64,000 nucleotides of DNA. Source: Peromyscus leucopus. Lineage: Eukaryota; Chordata; Mammalia; Rodentia; Cricetidae. The position numbers and the translations under genes were made by a program. Below the pieces are notes generated by a model, which was not told the DNA's origin, made no database searches, and was given only the letters and a program-made list of their open reading frames with translations. The DNA lies in assembly GCF_004664715.2 (NCBI RefSeq), contig NC_051064.1, positions 113,942,240 through 114,006,239 on the forward strand. Direction: 5' to 3'. Shown in pieces: positions 12,266 to 22,591 of the stretch (position 1 is the stretch's first letter; the number at the start of each line of letters is the position of its first letter).

Positions 12266-13600
12266 TGCTGCTGTTAACCATGCTCCTCCCTCCAGCTTCC
12301 ATAAGGACTTTGCTTTAACTGTCTTTTTATTCTTTTTTTCCTTTTCATGAAGGCTTCCCTTGAGTCTCAAGACTATTCTCTAATCCAAAGCTTGCCAAAT
12401 TTCAAATATAAGAAGCATATTTTGGTTTCACCTCCACATTTTTTTATAACAACCTCTGAAGTATATTGGGTGTGTGGACATAACCAATAAAAACATGTTT
12501 GCAACTTATAAGGAGAGATGTGGGAGGAGGCAGTGGTCCTTGGCAAGTAGAAACTGGTTTTGTGGGTGACCTGTAAATAGAATGGATGGAGATGATATAC
12601 TGTAGAGGGACATCCCGGCAAGGAAATAAAGTTGGGAACTCTCTGTCTCTATATGATTCTGAAAACGGTCTACTCTTAAAAACAAAATGTATAGATACTT
12701 CTCAACCTGTAACTGGGTGCCTTATATGCATTGGGACATAGTATGATATTACACATCACCAGCCCAGAGAAAGATCAAAATTTAAACAGTTTCTGCCAAA
12801 TTACCATCACTTTCATATCATCAAAAACTTTAAAAGTCTAAGTTGAATTAGAGAGTATTGATCAATCACTAGCTGTTGTTGACTATGTGAAGTTTTCCCA
12901 AGTATAATTTGACTAAAATATCTTAATTAAATATTATGTTGAAAATATTTTTCTAATTTTTTTTTGCATTTGTTTTAAGTATATTTCTAGAAGATGACAC
13001 AGATTATTAAAGGTAAATAAAAGCTTACAGTGCTAAAACAAGGCACCACAAAATGGTTCCTGACAGAACTTACCCTGAATACCACAACAGACAAAGTAGA
13101 GTGTATTAGTCTTCTCAGGCTCTCATTACAAAACACAAGAAGGAATGACTTGCACAACAGATGACTTTCTCAAGGTTCTGAAGGATGTGAATCCGTGATC
13201 AAAGTGTCATGAAATTTGGCCTCTTGAACACTTTCCTCTAGTTTTACATGTAGCCACCTTTTTCTATGCTTGTGGCCTGTCCCTGTGAATACTCAGAAAG
13301 TAAGCTCACTACAAGCTCTTCTTGTAAGAAGACCACTCTTCTTAGACCTTAAGAGCCCAGTATGATATAATATCATTTGATATTAATTCCTTCTGTAGAG
13401 ACTTCCTCTCCAGATACACTGACATTGGAGCTTAGGGCCTCAATACATGGAATCTTAACAAATGGAGATCTTCATTCTGGGACAAAGAGGCTGTGAGGTA
13501 TATGACAGCAAATAATTCAGGGATGGAAGTGTTCAGCCAAAGGATTCTGTAAGAAATGATCTTTAAGTTTCTATGAGAATAATATAAAGAAGCAACCAGA
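12266..13600. other. No gene recognised
   Basis: AT-rich sequence. The minus-strand open frame at 12373-12621 has no domain-like pattern. Confidence 0.35.
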
Positions 13601-13617
13601 TAAATGAAGAGGAAGAG

Positions 13618-13759
13618 CCAGGTGGTGGTGGTGCACGCCTTTAATCCCAGCACTTGGGAGGCAGAGCCAGGAGAATCTCTGTGAGTTCCAGGAAAGGCAC
13701 AAAGCTACACAGAGAAACCCTGTCTTGAAAAACCAAAAAAAAAAAAAAAAAAAAAAAAA
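13618..13759 (+). mobile_element. B1 SINE lacking the 29-bp internal duplication
   Basis: Young-type B1 body (CCAGGAAAGGCACAAAGC, then the CTACACAGAGAAACCCTG block) with a long poly-A tail. It has a perfect 14-bp target duplication, ATGAAGAGGAAGAG, at 13604-13617 and 13760-13773 (the first A of the right copy is shared with the tail). Compared with the copy at 32211 it lacks exactly 29 bp between two GTGAGTTC repeats. Confidence 0.95.
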
Positions 13760-13925
13760 ATGAAGAGGAAGAGTGGGAGGATGTTCCAAAAAGAAGAATT
13801 TATTTGAATATTCCATAGGAAGAGAGAACACATGACATATTTGAAGAAAATAATACTTTCTTGTAGTTATTACTTACAAAAAGTGTAATAGGTGATAGGT
13901 TAAAATTAAATGGAGCAGGCTGGGG

Positions 13926-14445
13926 TGCTGTGGGATGTTCTGTATGTCCTGTGGGAGCCCTTCTTGGGTTCTTTGTGGCGTTACCCAGCAGGTTCGCATA
14001 GAGGATGATTAGGACCATGGGCCTGAGTGCAGGTGTCTGAGATGGTCTGCACTTGGCTGTGCTGGGGGATGGTCTGTATGTCAAGTTGTTCTGATTGATC
14101 AATAAATAAAACCTGATTGGCTGTGGCTAGGCAGGAAGGATAGGCGGGACTAACAGAGAGGAGAAATAAAAGGACAGGAAGGCAGAAGGACTGACTGCCG
14201 GATGCCGCAGGCACAAGAAGCATGTGAAGATGCTGGTAAGCCACGAGCCACGTGGCAAGGTATAGATGTCTAGAAATGGGTTACTTTAAGATATAAGAAC
14301 AGTTAGCAAGAAGCCTGCCACGGCCATATAGTTTGTATGCAATATAAGTCTCTGTGTTTATTTGGTTGGGTCTGAGCGGCTGAGGGACTGGCGGGTGACA
14401 AAGATTTGTCCTGACTGTGGGCAAGGCAGGAAAACTGTAGCTACA
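13926..14445 (+). mobile_element. ERV2 (class II) solo LTR with a 134-bp insertion
   Basis: Begins TGCTGTGGGATG and ends GTAGCTACA. It is flanked by a perfect 6-bp target duplication, CTGGGG (13920-13925 and 14446-14451), the class II hallmark. Internal marks are AATAAA near 14101 and an R/U5-like 'ataagtctctgtgtttattt'. It is 520 bp, against 389 bp for the relative at 22197. The excess comes from a 134-bp segment: the 23-bp LTR start (13926-13948) recurs at 14060-14082 with two differences. It is a solo LTR, so no viral genes remain. Confidence 0.9.
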
Positions 14446-14454
14446 CTGGGGTTA

Positions 14455-14884
14455 TAAAGGCAAGTTGATTCCAGAAAACTCAAAGAATTAACTAACATGA
14501 GCTCATAGGGCCTCAGTGAGGCTGAACAGACAACCAGGGAGCCTGCATGGGACTGACTTAGGCACTCTGTGAATGTGTTATAGATGTGTAGCTTGGTTCA
14601 CTTATGAGACTCCTATCAGTGGGAATAGGAGCTGTCTCTGACTCTTTTACTGGATTTTCAGACTCTACTCCCCATACTGGGGTGCTTTGCTCAGCCTCAA
14701 TACATGGGGAGGTGCTTAGTCCTCCTGCAACTTGATATGCCATGCTTTATTAATGCTCATGAGAGACCTATTTCTTCCTAAACAGAAAGTAGGAAAAGTG
14801 GATTGGGGGGTGGTTTTGAAACAGAGGGAGTAGGAAGGAGGGACTGGGAATGGAGGATAAGGGGGAAACTGAGGCCAGGATGTA

Positions 14885-14886
<2 letters not shown>
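14455..14886 (+). mobile_element. Rodent L1 (Lx-type) 3' UTR
   Basis: Sense-strand L1 3' UTR order: 'ccagggagcctgcatggga', 'tgtagcttggttcacttatg', 'gctgtctctgactctttta', 'ctcctgcaacttgatatgcc', then a purine-rich GGGAAACTGAGGCCAGGATG end. It sits right after the right-hand target duplication of the solo LTR, so the LTR probably landed in or beside this L1. Confidence 0.7.

Positions 14887-14940
<54 letters not shown>
14887..14940. repeat. (AC)n microsatellite at an L1 3' end
   Basis: 27 AC units placed where the A-rich tail of the preceding L1 would be (after GGATGTAAT). It probably grew from the degenerate tail. Confidence 0.95.
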
Positions 14941-14942
<2 letters not shown>

Positions 14943-15284
14943 TAGCACAATGGAAGGATACTGTAGACCTTTACTAGACAGGAGGGGAGGGATGAAGAGG
15001 AGGAAAGAAGGTTGAGACAGGGAGACATCAAAACCTAGTGTGGAAAATGGTTTATGACAGAAAAATAAGAAACTGAACCATGAGGGTGTGTTTCAAAGTA
15101 ATCATGGCCTTAAAAGATGGTATCCTAAGATGCTGAGGATAGAAAGGGACAGATTCAGAAATATATTTTAAGATATAATTGGCTATAAATTATGATTAGT
15201 AAGTAGAAGAGGAAGAAGGAATCAACCTTCAAAATTTTGGGCTTTTAACTAGTAGAGGAAGAGTCATATTTTCTCATAAAGAAG

Positions 15285-15600
15285 ATGAATTCATTAGAGT
15301 TCTCCAGAGAAACAACTGAAATAGATAGGTAGGTAGGTAGGTGGGTAGGTAGGTTAGTAGGTAGGCAGGTAGGCAGAAAGGAAAGAAAGAAGGAGGGAAA
15401 AAGGCAGGGAATAAGGAATGAACAAAAAAGGAAAAAGAGATTCATTTGTAGGAAATTTACTATGGGAATCATCTAACATGATTTTAGAGGATGAGAACTC
15501 CAACACTATACTATGTAAAAGATAAAAAACCAGGAAAGCCAATTCTACATGAGACTGGATAATCTGAGGTTCAGGAGTTCCACCATCCAGATATTGGAAA
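15285..15600 (-). mobile_element. ERVL (MLT2-like) LTR with internal (TAGG)n array
   Basis: 'gagttctccagagaaacaac' is the antisense of the conserved MLT2 3' terminus (gttctgtttctctggagaac). A (TAGG)n run at about 15323-15372 follows, then purine-rich DNA. The remainder is weakly LTR-like. Confidence 0.5.
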
Positions 15601-16930
15601 AGATTATATTCCTATGTGTTTTTTCATTTATAAATTTTTATTTCTTTATTAAGAAATTTCCTAAAAGGAATTAATTGCCTCTTTTGATTTAATGATACTA
15701 TTGCATTTTTGTTGTTGTTAGTTTTGTGGTTTTATTTATTAGAAAGAGAGAGTTCTCTATTTCTATACCTTCTTGTTCTATTTGTGTCCTTGTATGATTG
15801 GATGATGGCTGCTCACACTGGTGGAGGTGGATTTTCTTTCCTCAAACTAATTCAAATTCTGACTTTCCTTTTCTGGAAGTATTCTCAGACATATTTAGAA
15901 ATATTTCACTAGCTACATGTCTTAAACCAATAAAATTGGCACATAGAATCAACCATTGTAGGCACAAAAGAACAGACTTTTGTGTTTGGGAACAATTGGC
16001 TAGCCTTCATTTAAAAGTAAATAAGATAGTTTCAAGAGATTGTGCTGGAAGAGACTGATGGGATAGATAGATGAATATATAGGTATGTATGTATGTAGAA
16101 AGATAAATAGATAGATACATAAGTAGGTAGGTAGACAAATACATTCAGATATAGGTGCACAATGTATCTTATTATGATTTGAACAATCCTACAAGGCATG
16201 TAATATCCCTTCTTTTCTCTACTGCCCTCTTTATCTTTTCTTTACTTCTCTCTCATTCATGTATTGATTCCTATAGAGGGTATGATGTCCTTGTGCACAC
16301 AAATAAGCACTAGCGAAGCCAGGAAAGTTGAACATTAGAACTCTTCTAAGGATGATGTTTACCTATTTTCCTCTCAGAATTCTAGAAATGATGAACTTTT
16401 GTTGTTTGTAGGGCCAGGCTTGATCTGAATTCCCCAGACAATTATGTTTGTTTATCTTAGGACCCCCCTCCCTCCAGATCTTGAGCATTGCTTCACAGTG
16501 TATAAAACCCATCCTTATAAGATATATCCCTTGTACATTACAACAGCCTAGGTAACTTCTATGTTATCATAGGGTCAGGCTAATCCTGACTCCCACAGAC
16601 TATTATGTTTATTTCAGTCATTCTCCTTAGCCTTTTATCTTGAGAATTGTTTCTGAGTCAATAGTCTCTATCATTTGGAAGAGATACATATGTAATTTGT
16701 ATAGAATTTCAATATAAACTTGTTTGTTTTACATGTAGATTGAGCTAGTTATCATCAGGAAACTTTCTTCCAAAATTGTGCTGTGCTTTAATGTGTCTAA
16801 AATAAACTGCCAAGTGTCATACTCTATAAGTTTGAACCAGCACCAGCTAACTAAGTTGTATTAAACTGGATTTCTGTTTTGCCTCTTGTGGATCATTTAT
16901 TTGTTGGCTGTAGTATGGTGATATTTTATT
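15601..16930. other. No gene; weak repeats only
   Basis: Open frames at 15709-16058 have no domain. GATA/TATG-like simple repeats lie at about 16055-16145. Two related 50-bp blocks start near 16411 and 16571 (AGGCTTGATCTGAATTCCCC versus AGGCTAATCCTGACTCCCAC), suggesting an old local duplication or paired LTR parts. Confidence 0.35.
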
Positions 16931-16935
16931 TGTAC

Positions 16936-17372
16936 TGAAATGTGATTTTAATTGTATATTAATAAATAAAGTTGCCCGGGGGTCAGAGCTATTAGAGCCA
17001 TAGCAAGAGCATGGTAGTGGTGGCACACACCTTTAATCCCAGCACTTGGTAGACAGAGGTAGGTAGATCTCTGTGTATTCAAGGATACAGCCATCATTGG
17101 AGACACATGCCTTTAATCTTAATACCATAGAAGACCTGGAAGTCTCTACACACAGGCAGTGACGAGGCAGTCATGTGTGTGGGTTTACAACCAATGAGAA
17201 GGCAGAACAGAAAGACTATATAAAGACAACCACACAGGAAGTAGGTCCTTTTCAGAGAGGTCTCTTGGCTAGCTGCAGCAGGTGGGTAAGGCTCTTAGCT
17301 CTGATCTCTTGGCTTTCTTCTTTGCATTGGTTCTGTGTTTCTTATTTAATAAGACGTTTGGTTACATCTACA
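16936..17372 (+). mobile_element. Rodent ERV LTR carrying an embedded B1-like segment
   Basis: Begins TGAAATGTGATTTTAATTG and ends GGTTACATCTACA, with AATAAA near the 5' end. A B1-like block (about 17010-17085: 'gtggtggcacacacctttaa', 'tcccagcacttggtagacag', 'agatctctgtgtattcaag') lies inside the LTR without a poly-A tail or its own target duplication. Flanking 6-mers TTGTAC and CTGTAG match at 4 of 6 positions, so any target duplication is decayed. I recall this LTR-B1 arrangement as a recurrent cricetid LTR family. Confidence 0.7.
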
Positions 17373-17504
17373 CTGTAGTGTTTTCAGGGAGTCTCACAAG
17401 TTCCTTTGTCAATTACAAAATATATTCTGTCTTCCAGGCATTAAATTACTAAGAATATAATCATTTTAATATAACATTTTCATTAATTATTTAAGAATTC
17501 AGTA

Positions 17505-17655
17505 TAATATATTTTGATCATGAGTAGGTACCTCCTACTCATCTTCCTAACTCTTTTCAGATATATCCACCGTCTCTCCATCCCTTTCAGTTTTGTGTCA
17601 TCTTTTTAAAAATAATTCACCAAATCCAATGTGTGCTGTGCATATACTGATTGAG
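17505..17655 (-). mobile_element. Rodent L1 (Lx-type) 3'-terminal fragment, antisense
   Basis: 'atattttgatcatgagtagg' then 'caaatccaatgtgtgctgtg' match the reverse complement of the terminal Lx 3' UTR. It is in the opposite sense to the L1 3' UTR that follows. Confidence 0.5.
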
Positions 17656-19115
17656 TTGGGGCCACTGAAAGAATGTCTTTTGGACATGGCAGGACCACTG
17701 TACTCATGAACTCACAACAACTGTGGTTGGCTGTATAAGAACTTGACATAATTAAAGCCAGTGAATTTTATCATGGATTGAAGAGGGGTCCATGAGCCCT
17801 CACCCGTAACAGAGAAGCTATTGACAGTTAATAACTTCTGAGAAAGGTAAGGTAAGTTTTCTTTAAGGGTATATTGCTTTTAAGTAGAAGACTATTCCTT
17901 TTTCTTTCAAAGTTGTCATCAGAGAGGTTTCCTCTGGCAGTAGATGGGAGTGAGTACCAAGACCCACAGCGAGACATTATGTGGAGAGAGAGTCTAAGTT
18001 GGAGTTCTCCATCAGGTCTCTCCCTTAGTAGATTGGGGGAACTCCATGGAAGAGGGGGACAAAAGATGGTTGACGTCAGAGAGGATGGATGACACCAGGG
18101 GAGCATGGCTCTCTGAATCAATTAAGCAGGGCTCATATGAGCTCAGAGAGACTGAAGTGGCAATCACTGAGTGTGCATGGGTGTGCACCAGGTCATTTGT
18201 TTATATGTTATAATTTTTTTCCCTTTTATTTTATTTTACAATACCATTCAGTTCTACATATCAGCCACGGATTCCCTTGTTCTCCCTCCTCCTGTCCCCC
18301 TCCCCTTCCCCCCAGCCCACCTATTCCCACCTCCTCCAGGGCAAAGCCTCCCCTGAGGACTGAGATCAACCTGGTAGACTCAGTCCAGGCAGGTCCAGTC
18401 CCTTCCTCCCAGACTGAGCCAAGCGTACCTGCATAAGCCCCAGGTTTCAAACAGCCAACTCATGCAATGAGCACAGGACCTGGTACCACTGCCTAGATGC
18501 CTCCCAAACAGATCAAGCCAATCAGCTGTCTCACCTATTCAGAGGGCCTGATCCAGTTGGGGGCCCCTCAGCCTTTGGTTCATAGTTCATGTGTTTCCAT
18601 TTGTTTGGCTATTTGTCCCTGTGCTTTATCCAACTTTGGTTTCAACAATTCTCGTTCATATAAACCCTCCTCTTTCTCGCTAATTAGACTCCTGGAGCTC
18701 CACCCAGGGCCTAGCCATGGATCTCTGCATCCAGATCCGTCAGTTGTTGGATGAGGTTTCTGGCACGACTATTAGGGTATTTGGTGAATCTTAGCTTGGT
18801 ATTTTTGTGGGACTCTTAACAATGGGAGCAGTTATATCTCTGACTCTTTTGCCTGCTCTTAAAGACTCTTTTTCATCTATTGAGTTGCCTTGTCCAGCCT
18901 CAATAGGAGGGCTTTTACCTTATCTTATTGTGTCTTGTTTTGCCCAGTTTGGCTGTTGTCTCTTGGAGGCCTTCTCTTTTCTGAAGAGGAAACAAAGGGG
19001 GAATGCATTTGGAGTAGAGGGGAAGTGGAGTGGGTAGCTGGGAGGTGTAGAAGGAGGCAAAACTGGTCAGGGTGTATTGTGTGAAAGAAAATTCTATTTT
19101 CAATAAAAAAGCCAT
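17656..19115 (+). mobile_element. Rodent L1 (Lx-type) 3' UTR, interrupted
   Basis: Sense 3' UTR blocks: 'gtcttttggacatggcagga', 'catgaactcacaacaactg', 'agctattgacagttaataac', 'ggaactccatggaagaggg', 'caattaagcagggctcatat'. It is interrupted at about 18205 and resumes at about 18791 ('ttagcttggtatttttgtgg', 'atctctgactcttttgcctg', 'tctcttggaggccttctctt'). It ends near 19115 after TTTTCAATAAAAAAG. The interruption is an opposite-strand L1 3' UTR. Confidence 0.7.
18205..18790 (-). mobile_element. L1 3' UTR fragment inserted into another L1 3' UTR
   Basis: Starts with a T-rich run (reverse poly-A), then 'attcagttctacatatcagc', a C-rich stretch, 'ctggtagactcagtccaggc', 'gcataagccccaggtttcaa' and 'ccatggatctctgcatccag'. 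This is the antisense of a rodent L1 3' UTR, related to the one at 56350-56950. It is 5'-truncated within the UTR, so no ORF2 is present. The open frames here (such as 18089-18436) are translated UTR. Confidence 0.8.
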
Positions 19116-19600
19116 ACCTGTACTGGAATGATGATTTTATAACATATAAATGCACTGAATAAGAAAAAACATATGAGAACAGAAAAAATTTACCCCACAG
19201 GATGCTTATTAAAGTCACAGCAAACAGTACTTCTACAATAGCAAATCCATCTTTATTGTGGCTCAGCTTACAGGGTTACTTGTATCTAGCATTTATTCTT
19301 ATGCCACTATGGAAGATGAATACTGTTTGGAGAAATAGGCAAGAATGATATCTTGTACTAAGTTTTATTTTTTGCTTGAAGCAGTTCCATTCTTTTTGAA
19401 GTAATCATTAAGCAGAAAGACCAGAATGACAATAAATACCCAATAACCATTAGGGAATTGAAGTGTAGAGTTAGCAGATATAAATGAAACTGCTCCTTGA
19501 CAGCACAATGCTAAATTGAACTTTGAAACAAAACACTATACTTATTGAATTTTAAGGGATGTAGGAGTGGAGAGAAGGTTATGCTGACATACATATTTGT

Positions 19601-19735
19601 TTGCACTAAATATGTCTTTGACATGAAAATTCTCAAAATGGGAAACTTCCCTCACCCTGCTTTGTTTTTCCTGCCCTTCCCTTCCTCATTAGGGAAAGAA
19701 AGGTGAGTTGTGTTTCATTTAAGTATTAAAATGCC
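19601..19735. repeat. 135-bp direct duplication, copy 1
   Basis: Nearly identical to 20414-20548: same length, no indels, two substitutions by hand count. Begins TTGCACTAAATATGTCTTTG and ends TTAAGTATTAAAATGCC. I do not recognise it as a known repeat family. Confidence 0.95.
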
Positions 19736-20214
19736 CATTCAAGGTGTTTCTAGAATATGAAGTCGTAGCCACTAAGGAAAGGGATCTCTGTTACAGAGAA
19801 GCTGCTCAGTTTAAAAAACTGGAATTGTCCCAATGGATAAAGGAAAATTGTTGAAAATAAATTTCAGATCCATCTCTTACCTCCGACAGTTGCTGCAAGA
19901 CTTCCAATCACATTAGTGCCTCTTCAGCTTGAGCCAAAATGTATAGCATAAATTCAACATTTTTCAATTCTTAATCAACCCAGAGGTCATTCTCTTCAAA
20001 GTGGAGCTATGCTGCTGCCACAAAAAAAAGAAAAAAAAATCAATGTTGGCTGCTTTTCCTGCTGCCACAGTACAGACACCAGACAGGAAGTATAGCATTC
20101 CAGGGGAGGGAGACACCCTTTCATCTGTAACCCAGAGAAACTTTATTTTCTCTCAGCATCACTTTTTTAAACATTGAAAACAAATTATTTACTAGTTTTT
20201 AATCACCCAGAAAA
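19736..20214. other. Unrecognised segment between the duplicated blocks
   Basis: AT-rich, with an A-rich patch near 20020. No gene or repeat recognised. Confidence 0.35.
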
Positions 20215-20413
20215 AAATGGTAAGTCAATCTTACTCAAATGGAAGATAATACATCCAAGAATATTTAGGCAGCACAATTTTGGGCGGACACAAAGTTGGG
20301 TGGGTAGGGATGTGAGCGTGGATCTGAGAAGAGCTGAGAATAGGGTGTGAATATTATCAAAACAGGTTATAAAATACAAAACTCTGAAAGGACTAATAAA
20401 TACAATGAATTGC
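20215..20413 (+). mobile_element. Rodent L1 (Lx-type) 3'-terminal fragment
   Basis: Contains 'caagaatatttaggcagcac', 'gacacaaagttgggtgggta' and 'gtgaatattatcaaaacagg', closing with 'ggactaataaatacaat'. These are the sense-strand terminal blocks of the Lx 3' UTR. It ends exactly where copy 2 of the 135-bp duplication starts. Confidence 0.65.
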
Positions 20414-20548
20414 TTGCACTAAATATGTCTTTGACATGAAAATTCTCAAAATGGGAAACTTCCCTCACCTTGCTTTGTTTTTCCTGCCCTTCACTTCCTC
20501 ATTAGGGAAAGAAAGGTGAGTTGTGTTTCATTTAAGTATTAAAATGCC
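20414..20548. repeat. 135-bp direct duplication, copy 2
   Basis: 133 of 135 positions identical to 19601-19735, offset 813 bp. Its left edge abuts an L1 3' end and its right edge abuts an ERVL-like LTR. Confidence 0.95.
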
Positions 20549-20810
20549 ATCCCTGTGCTGGTGGTCCTGGGTTTTATAAGAGAGTGAGCTGAACAAGCCA
20601 TGAGGAGCAAGCCAGTAAACAGCCCTGATCCATGGCCTTTGCATCAGTTCCTGAATCCAGATTCCTGCCTTGCTTGAGTTCTGGTCCTGCCTTCTGTTGG
20701 TGCTGAATAGTGATGGGGAAGTATAAGCCCAATAAACCGTTTCCCCTCCAACTTGCTTTTTGGTCATGATGTTTTGTTGCAGCAATTGAAACTCTAGCCA
20801 AGTCAGTAGG
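20549..20810 (+). mobile_element. ERVL-type (MT2/MLT2-like) LTR, 3' half
   Basis: Sense order: 'gtgctggtggtcctgggttt', 'gagctgaacaagccatgagg', 'gtataagcccaataaacc' (poly-A signal), 'aacttgctttttggtcatga', 'tgttgcagcaattgaaactc'. The 5' half is missing; it starts abruptly at the edge of the duplicated block. An alternative is a rodent medium-reiteration repeat of uncertain class. Confidence 0.65.
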
Positions 20811-21785
20811 GATGACACTTCCAGTTCAGTACAAATCTTATTTCCCCATGTTCTGTGATTCAGGTATGTGTTATCTTCAGAAATAGGGCATTACTAGAAG
20901 GTCACCAAAAGCAACATCAGTAGCTTCTAATGTTTGGAATCTATGGGATCTCACTGGCCAACAATTTCAAAAGTAGTAAACTGTTCCTGGATTAGTGCCA
21001 CTTTTGATCCCCAATGTCTAGGTATACCCACTCAGCAGTGTATATTTTACAGAATTAAAAAAATAATATTATCTCAGGAAGCATTTTTGGAAATGAGCAT
21101 TCCAAAGAAAAATAACTAATTCTAAATCACTTGTAGAGATTCTTATGCAGAGAGAAAATCAATATTATTATCCTAGTGAAGTCCCACCTTATATTTTTCT
21201 ATGCATATTTTTATATATAGTTGGTAAGTATATTATCTGAGATGTGAAACAAACATGGTAATGATGCTGGAGTGTAGTCACTAAGTGTATGCTGCTACTG
21301 AGTTCTTATACATGGCTAGTATGACTGAAAAACTAAAATGTAATTTATTATTACTTGTTTTGAGTCTTAGCTATATTACTAGCTTAGCTGTAGAGGTATT
21401 TCTCCAAACACAAATGCATCTTAGGCAATGGGACTCTGGCTCACACTATGAAATCCTCTCCTCAAGGGTCAGAGTTAGATGCATGCAGTTCAGTGACTAT
21501 TTAGCCCATGATTGACCAGTTTACCTTTTTTGGAAAAAAATTATTCCTGAATTTCATATGAAAGTTGCTCTTTAAAACAATCTCAGCCTTTGAGATTAAA
21601 TAGATTAGATAACAGTGTATTCCCTATTATTTCTTATCCCAAGCACTTGAAATAGTTGTTATCAAAGAAACTGCAAGAGTCTGGGGAGACCAGAGTCTGA
21701 AAAATCTCAGTTGATATTATTTTCCACTTTCCATGCCTGAGAGTTCATAAGAGCTTGTACTTTAGTATGACAAAGCAGTGAACAT
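20811..21785. other. No gene recognised
   Basis: AT-rich; short open frames only. Nothing supported. Confidence 0.35.
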
Positions 21786-21789
21786 GTCT

Positions 21790-22010
21790 GTTGATTTAGT
21801 CATTACTTTGGTCACACGCTGAGTTAGGCCCTCAGCATAGATTTTATTGTGGTATACTAACTCTCTGAGGTGAAAGCATTATATTTATAGAGATGAGAAC
21901 AGTGAGATAGAACGTGTACAAGGTTGTAAATATTTAGTAATTACCAGTACCTAGATTTCAATCCTTGTGCGATGCTGAAGTTTACATTCTTCTTAATATC
22001 ATGCTTCTAA
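21790..22010 (-). mobile_element. MIR ancient SINE
   Basis: Reverse-complement MIR order: 'actaactctctgaggtgaaa', 'atagagatgagaacagtgag', 'agtacctagatttcaatcc'. Confidence 0.6.
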
Positions 22011-22196
22011 GACATTCTAACCCCAAGAATAGAACCCTTGCCAGTAGTGTCCATCATTATCATTCCTTGGGATGGTTGTGTCAGTCTGGGTACTGTGAGA
22101 GACAACATTGTTTTGGGTATGGAGGGTATATCAAATTATCTTTTCATTACTGCATTCCATATCTAGCCTGAAACTAAATCAATTTATAAAGAGAAA

Positions 22197-22585
22197 TGTA
22201 GCTTGAGTTTTTCTGCCTTGCCCACAGTCAGGACAAATCTTTGTCACCCACCAGTCCCATAGCCGCTCAGACCCAACCAAGTAAACACAGAGACTTATAT
22301 TGCATACAAACTGTATGGCCGTGGCAGGCTTCTTGCTAACTGTTCTTATATCTTTAATTAATCCATTTCCATAAATCTATACCTTGCCACATGGCTGGTG
22401 GCTTACCGGCATCTTCACATGCTGCTGGTCATGGTGGCAGCTGCAGTGTCTCTCTGCCTCAGCCTTCTGCTTCCCCAAATTCTCCTCTCTCCTTGTCCCA
22501 CCTACTTCCTGCCTGGCCACTGGCCAACCAGTGTTTTATTTATTGACCAATCAGAGCAATTTGACATATAGACCGTCCCACAGCA
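22197..22585 (-). mobile_element. ERV2 (class II) solo LTR
   Basis: Plus strand starts TGTAGCTTGAG and ends GTCCCACAGCA, so the LTR reads TGCTGTGGGAC...CTACA on the minus strand. A perfect 6-bp target duplication, GAGAAA, flanks it at 22191-22196 and 22586-22591. It is 389 bp. It shares U3/R/U5 blocks with the LTR at 13926 ('cttgcccacagtcaggacaa' on the plus strand here, its reverse complement there). No polypurine tract or primer binding site adjoins it, so it is solo. Confidence 0.92.
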
Positions 22586-22591
22586 GAGAAA

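Noticed and set aside
13800..14244. Overlapping 100-aa and 87-aa minus frames
   Set aside because: They cover the solo LTR; no viral or host protein pattern.
15300..15400. CRISPR-like regular repeats
   Set aside because: A simple TAGG tetranucleotide array without spacers, in a rodent genome.
18089..18436. 115-aa frame with many prolines
   Set aside because: Lies in antisense L1 3' UTR sequence; no domain and no conserved start.
19601..20548. The 135-bp repeats as LTRs of a small element
   Set aside because: No TG...CA ends, no short target duplication, no primer site or polypurine tract; the bracketed DNA ends in an unrelated old L1.
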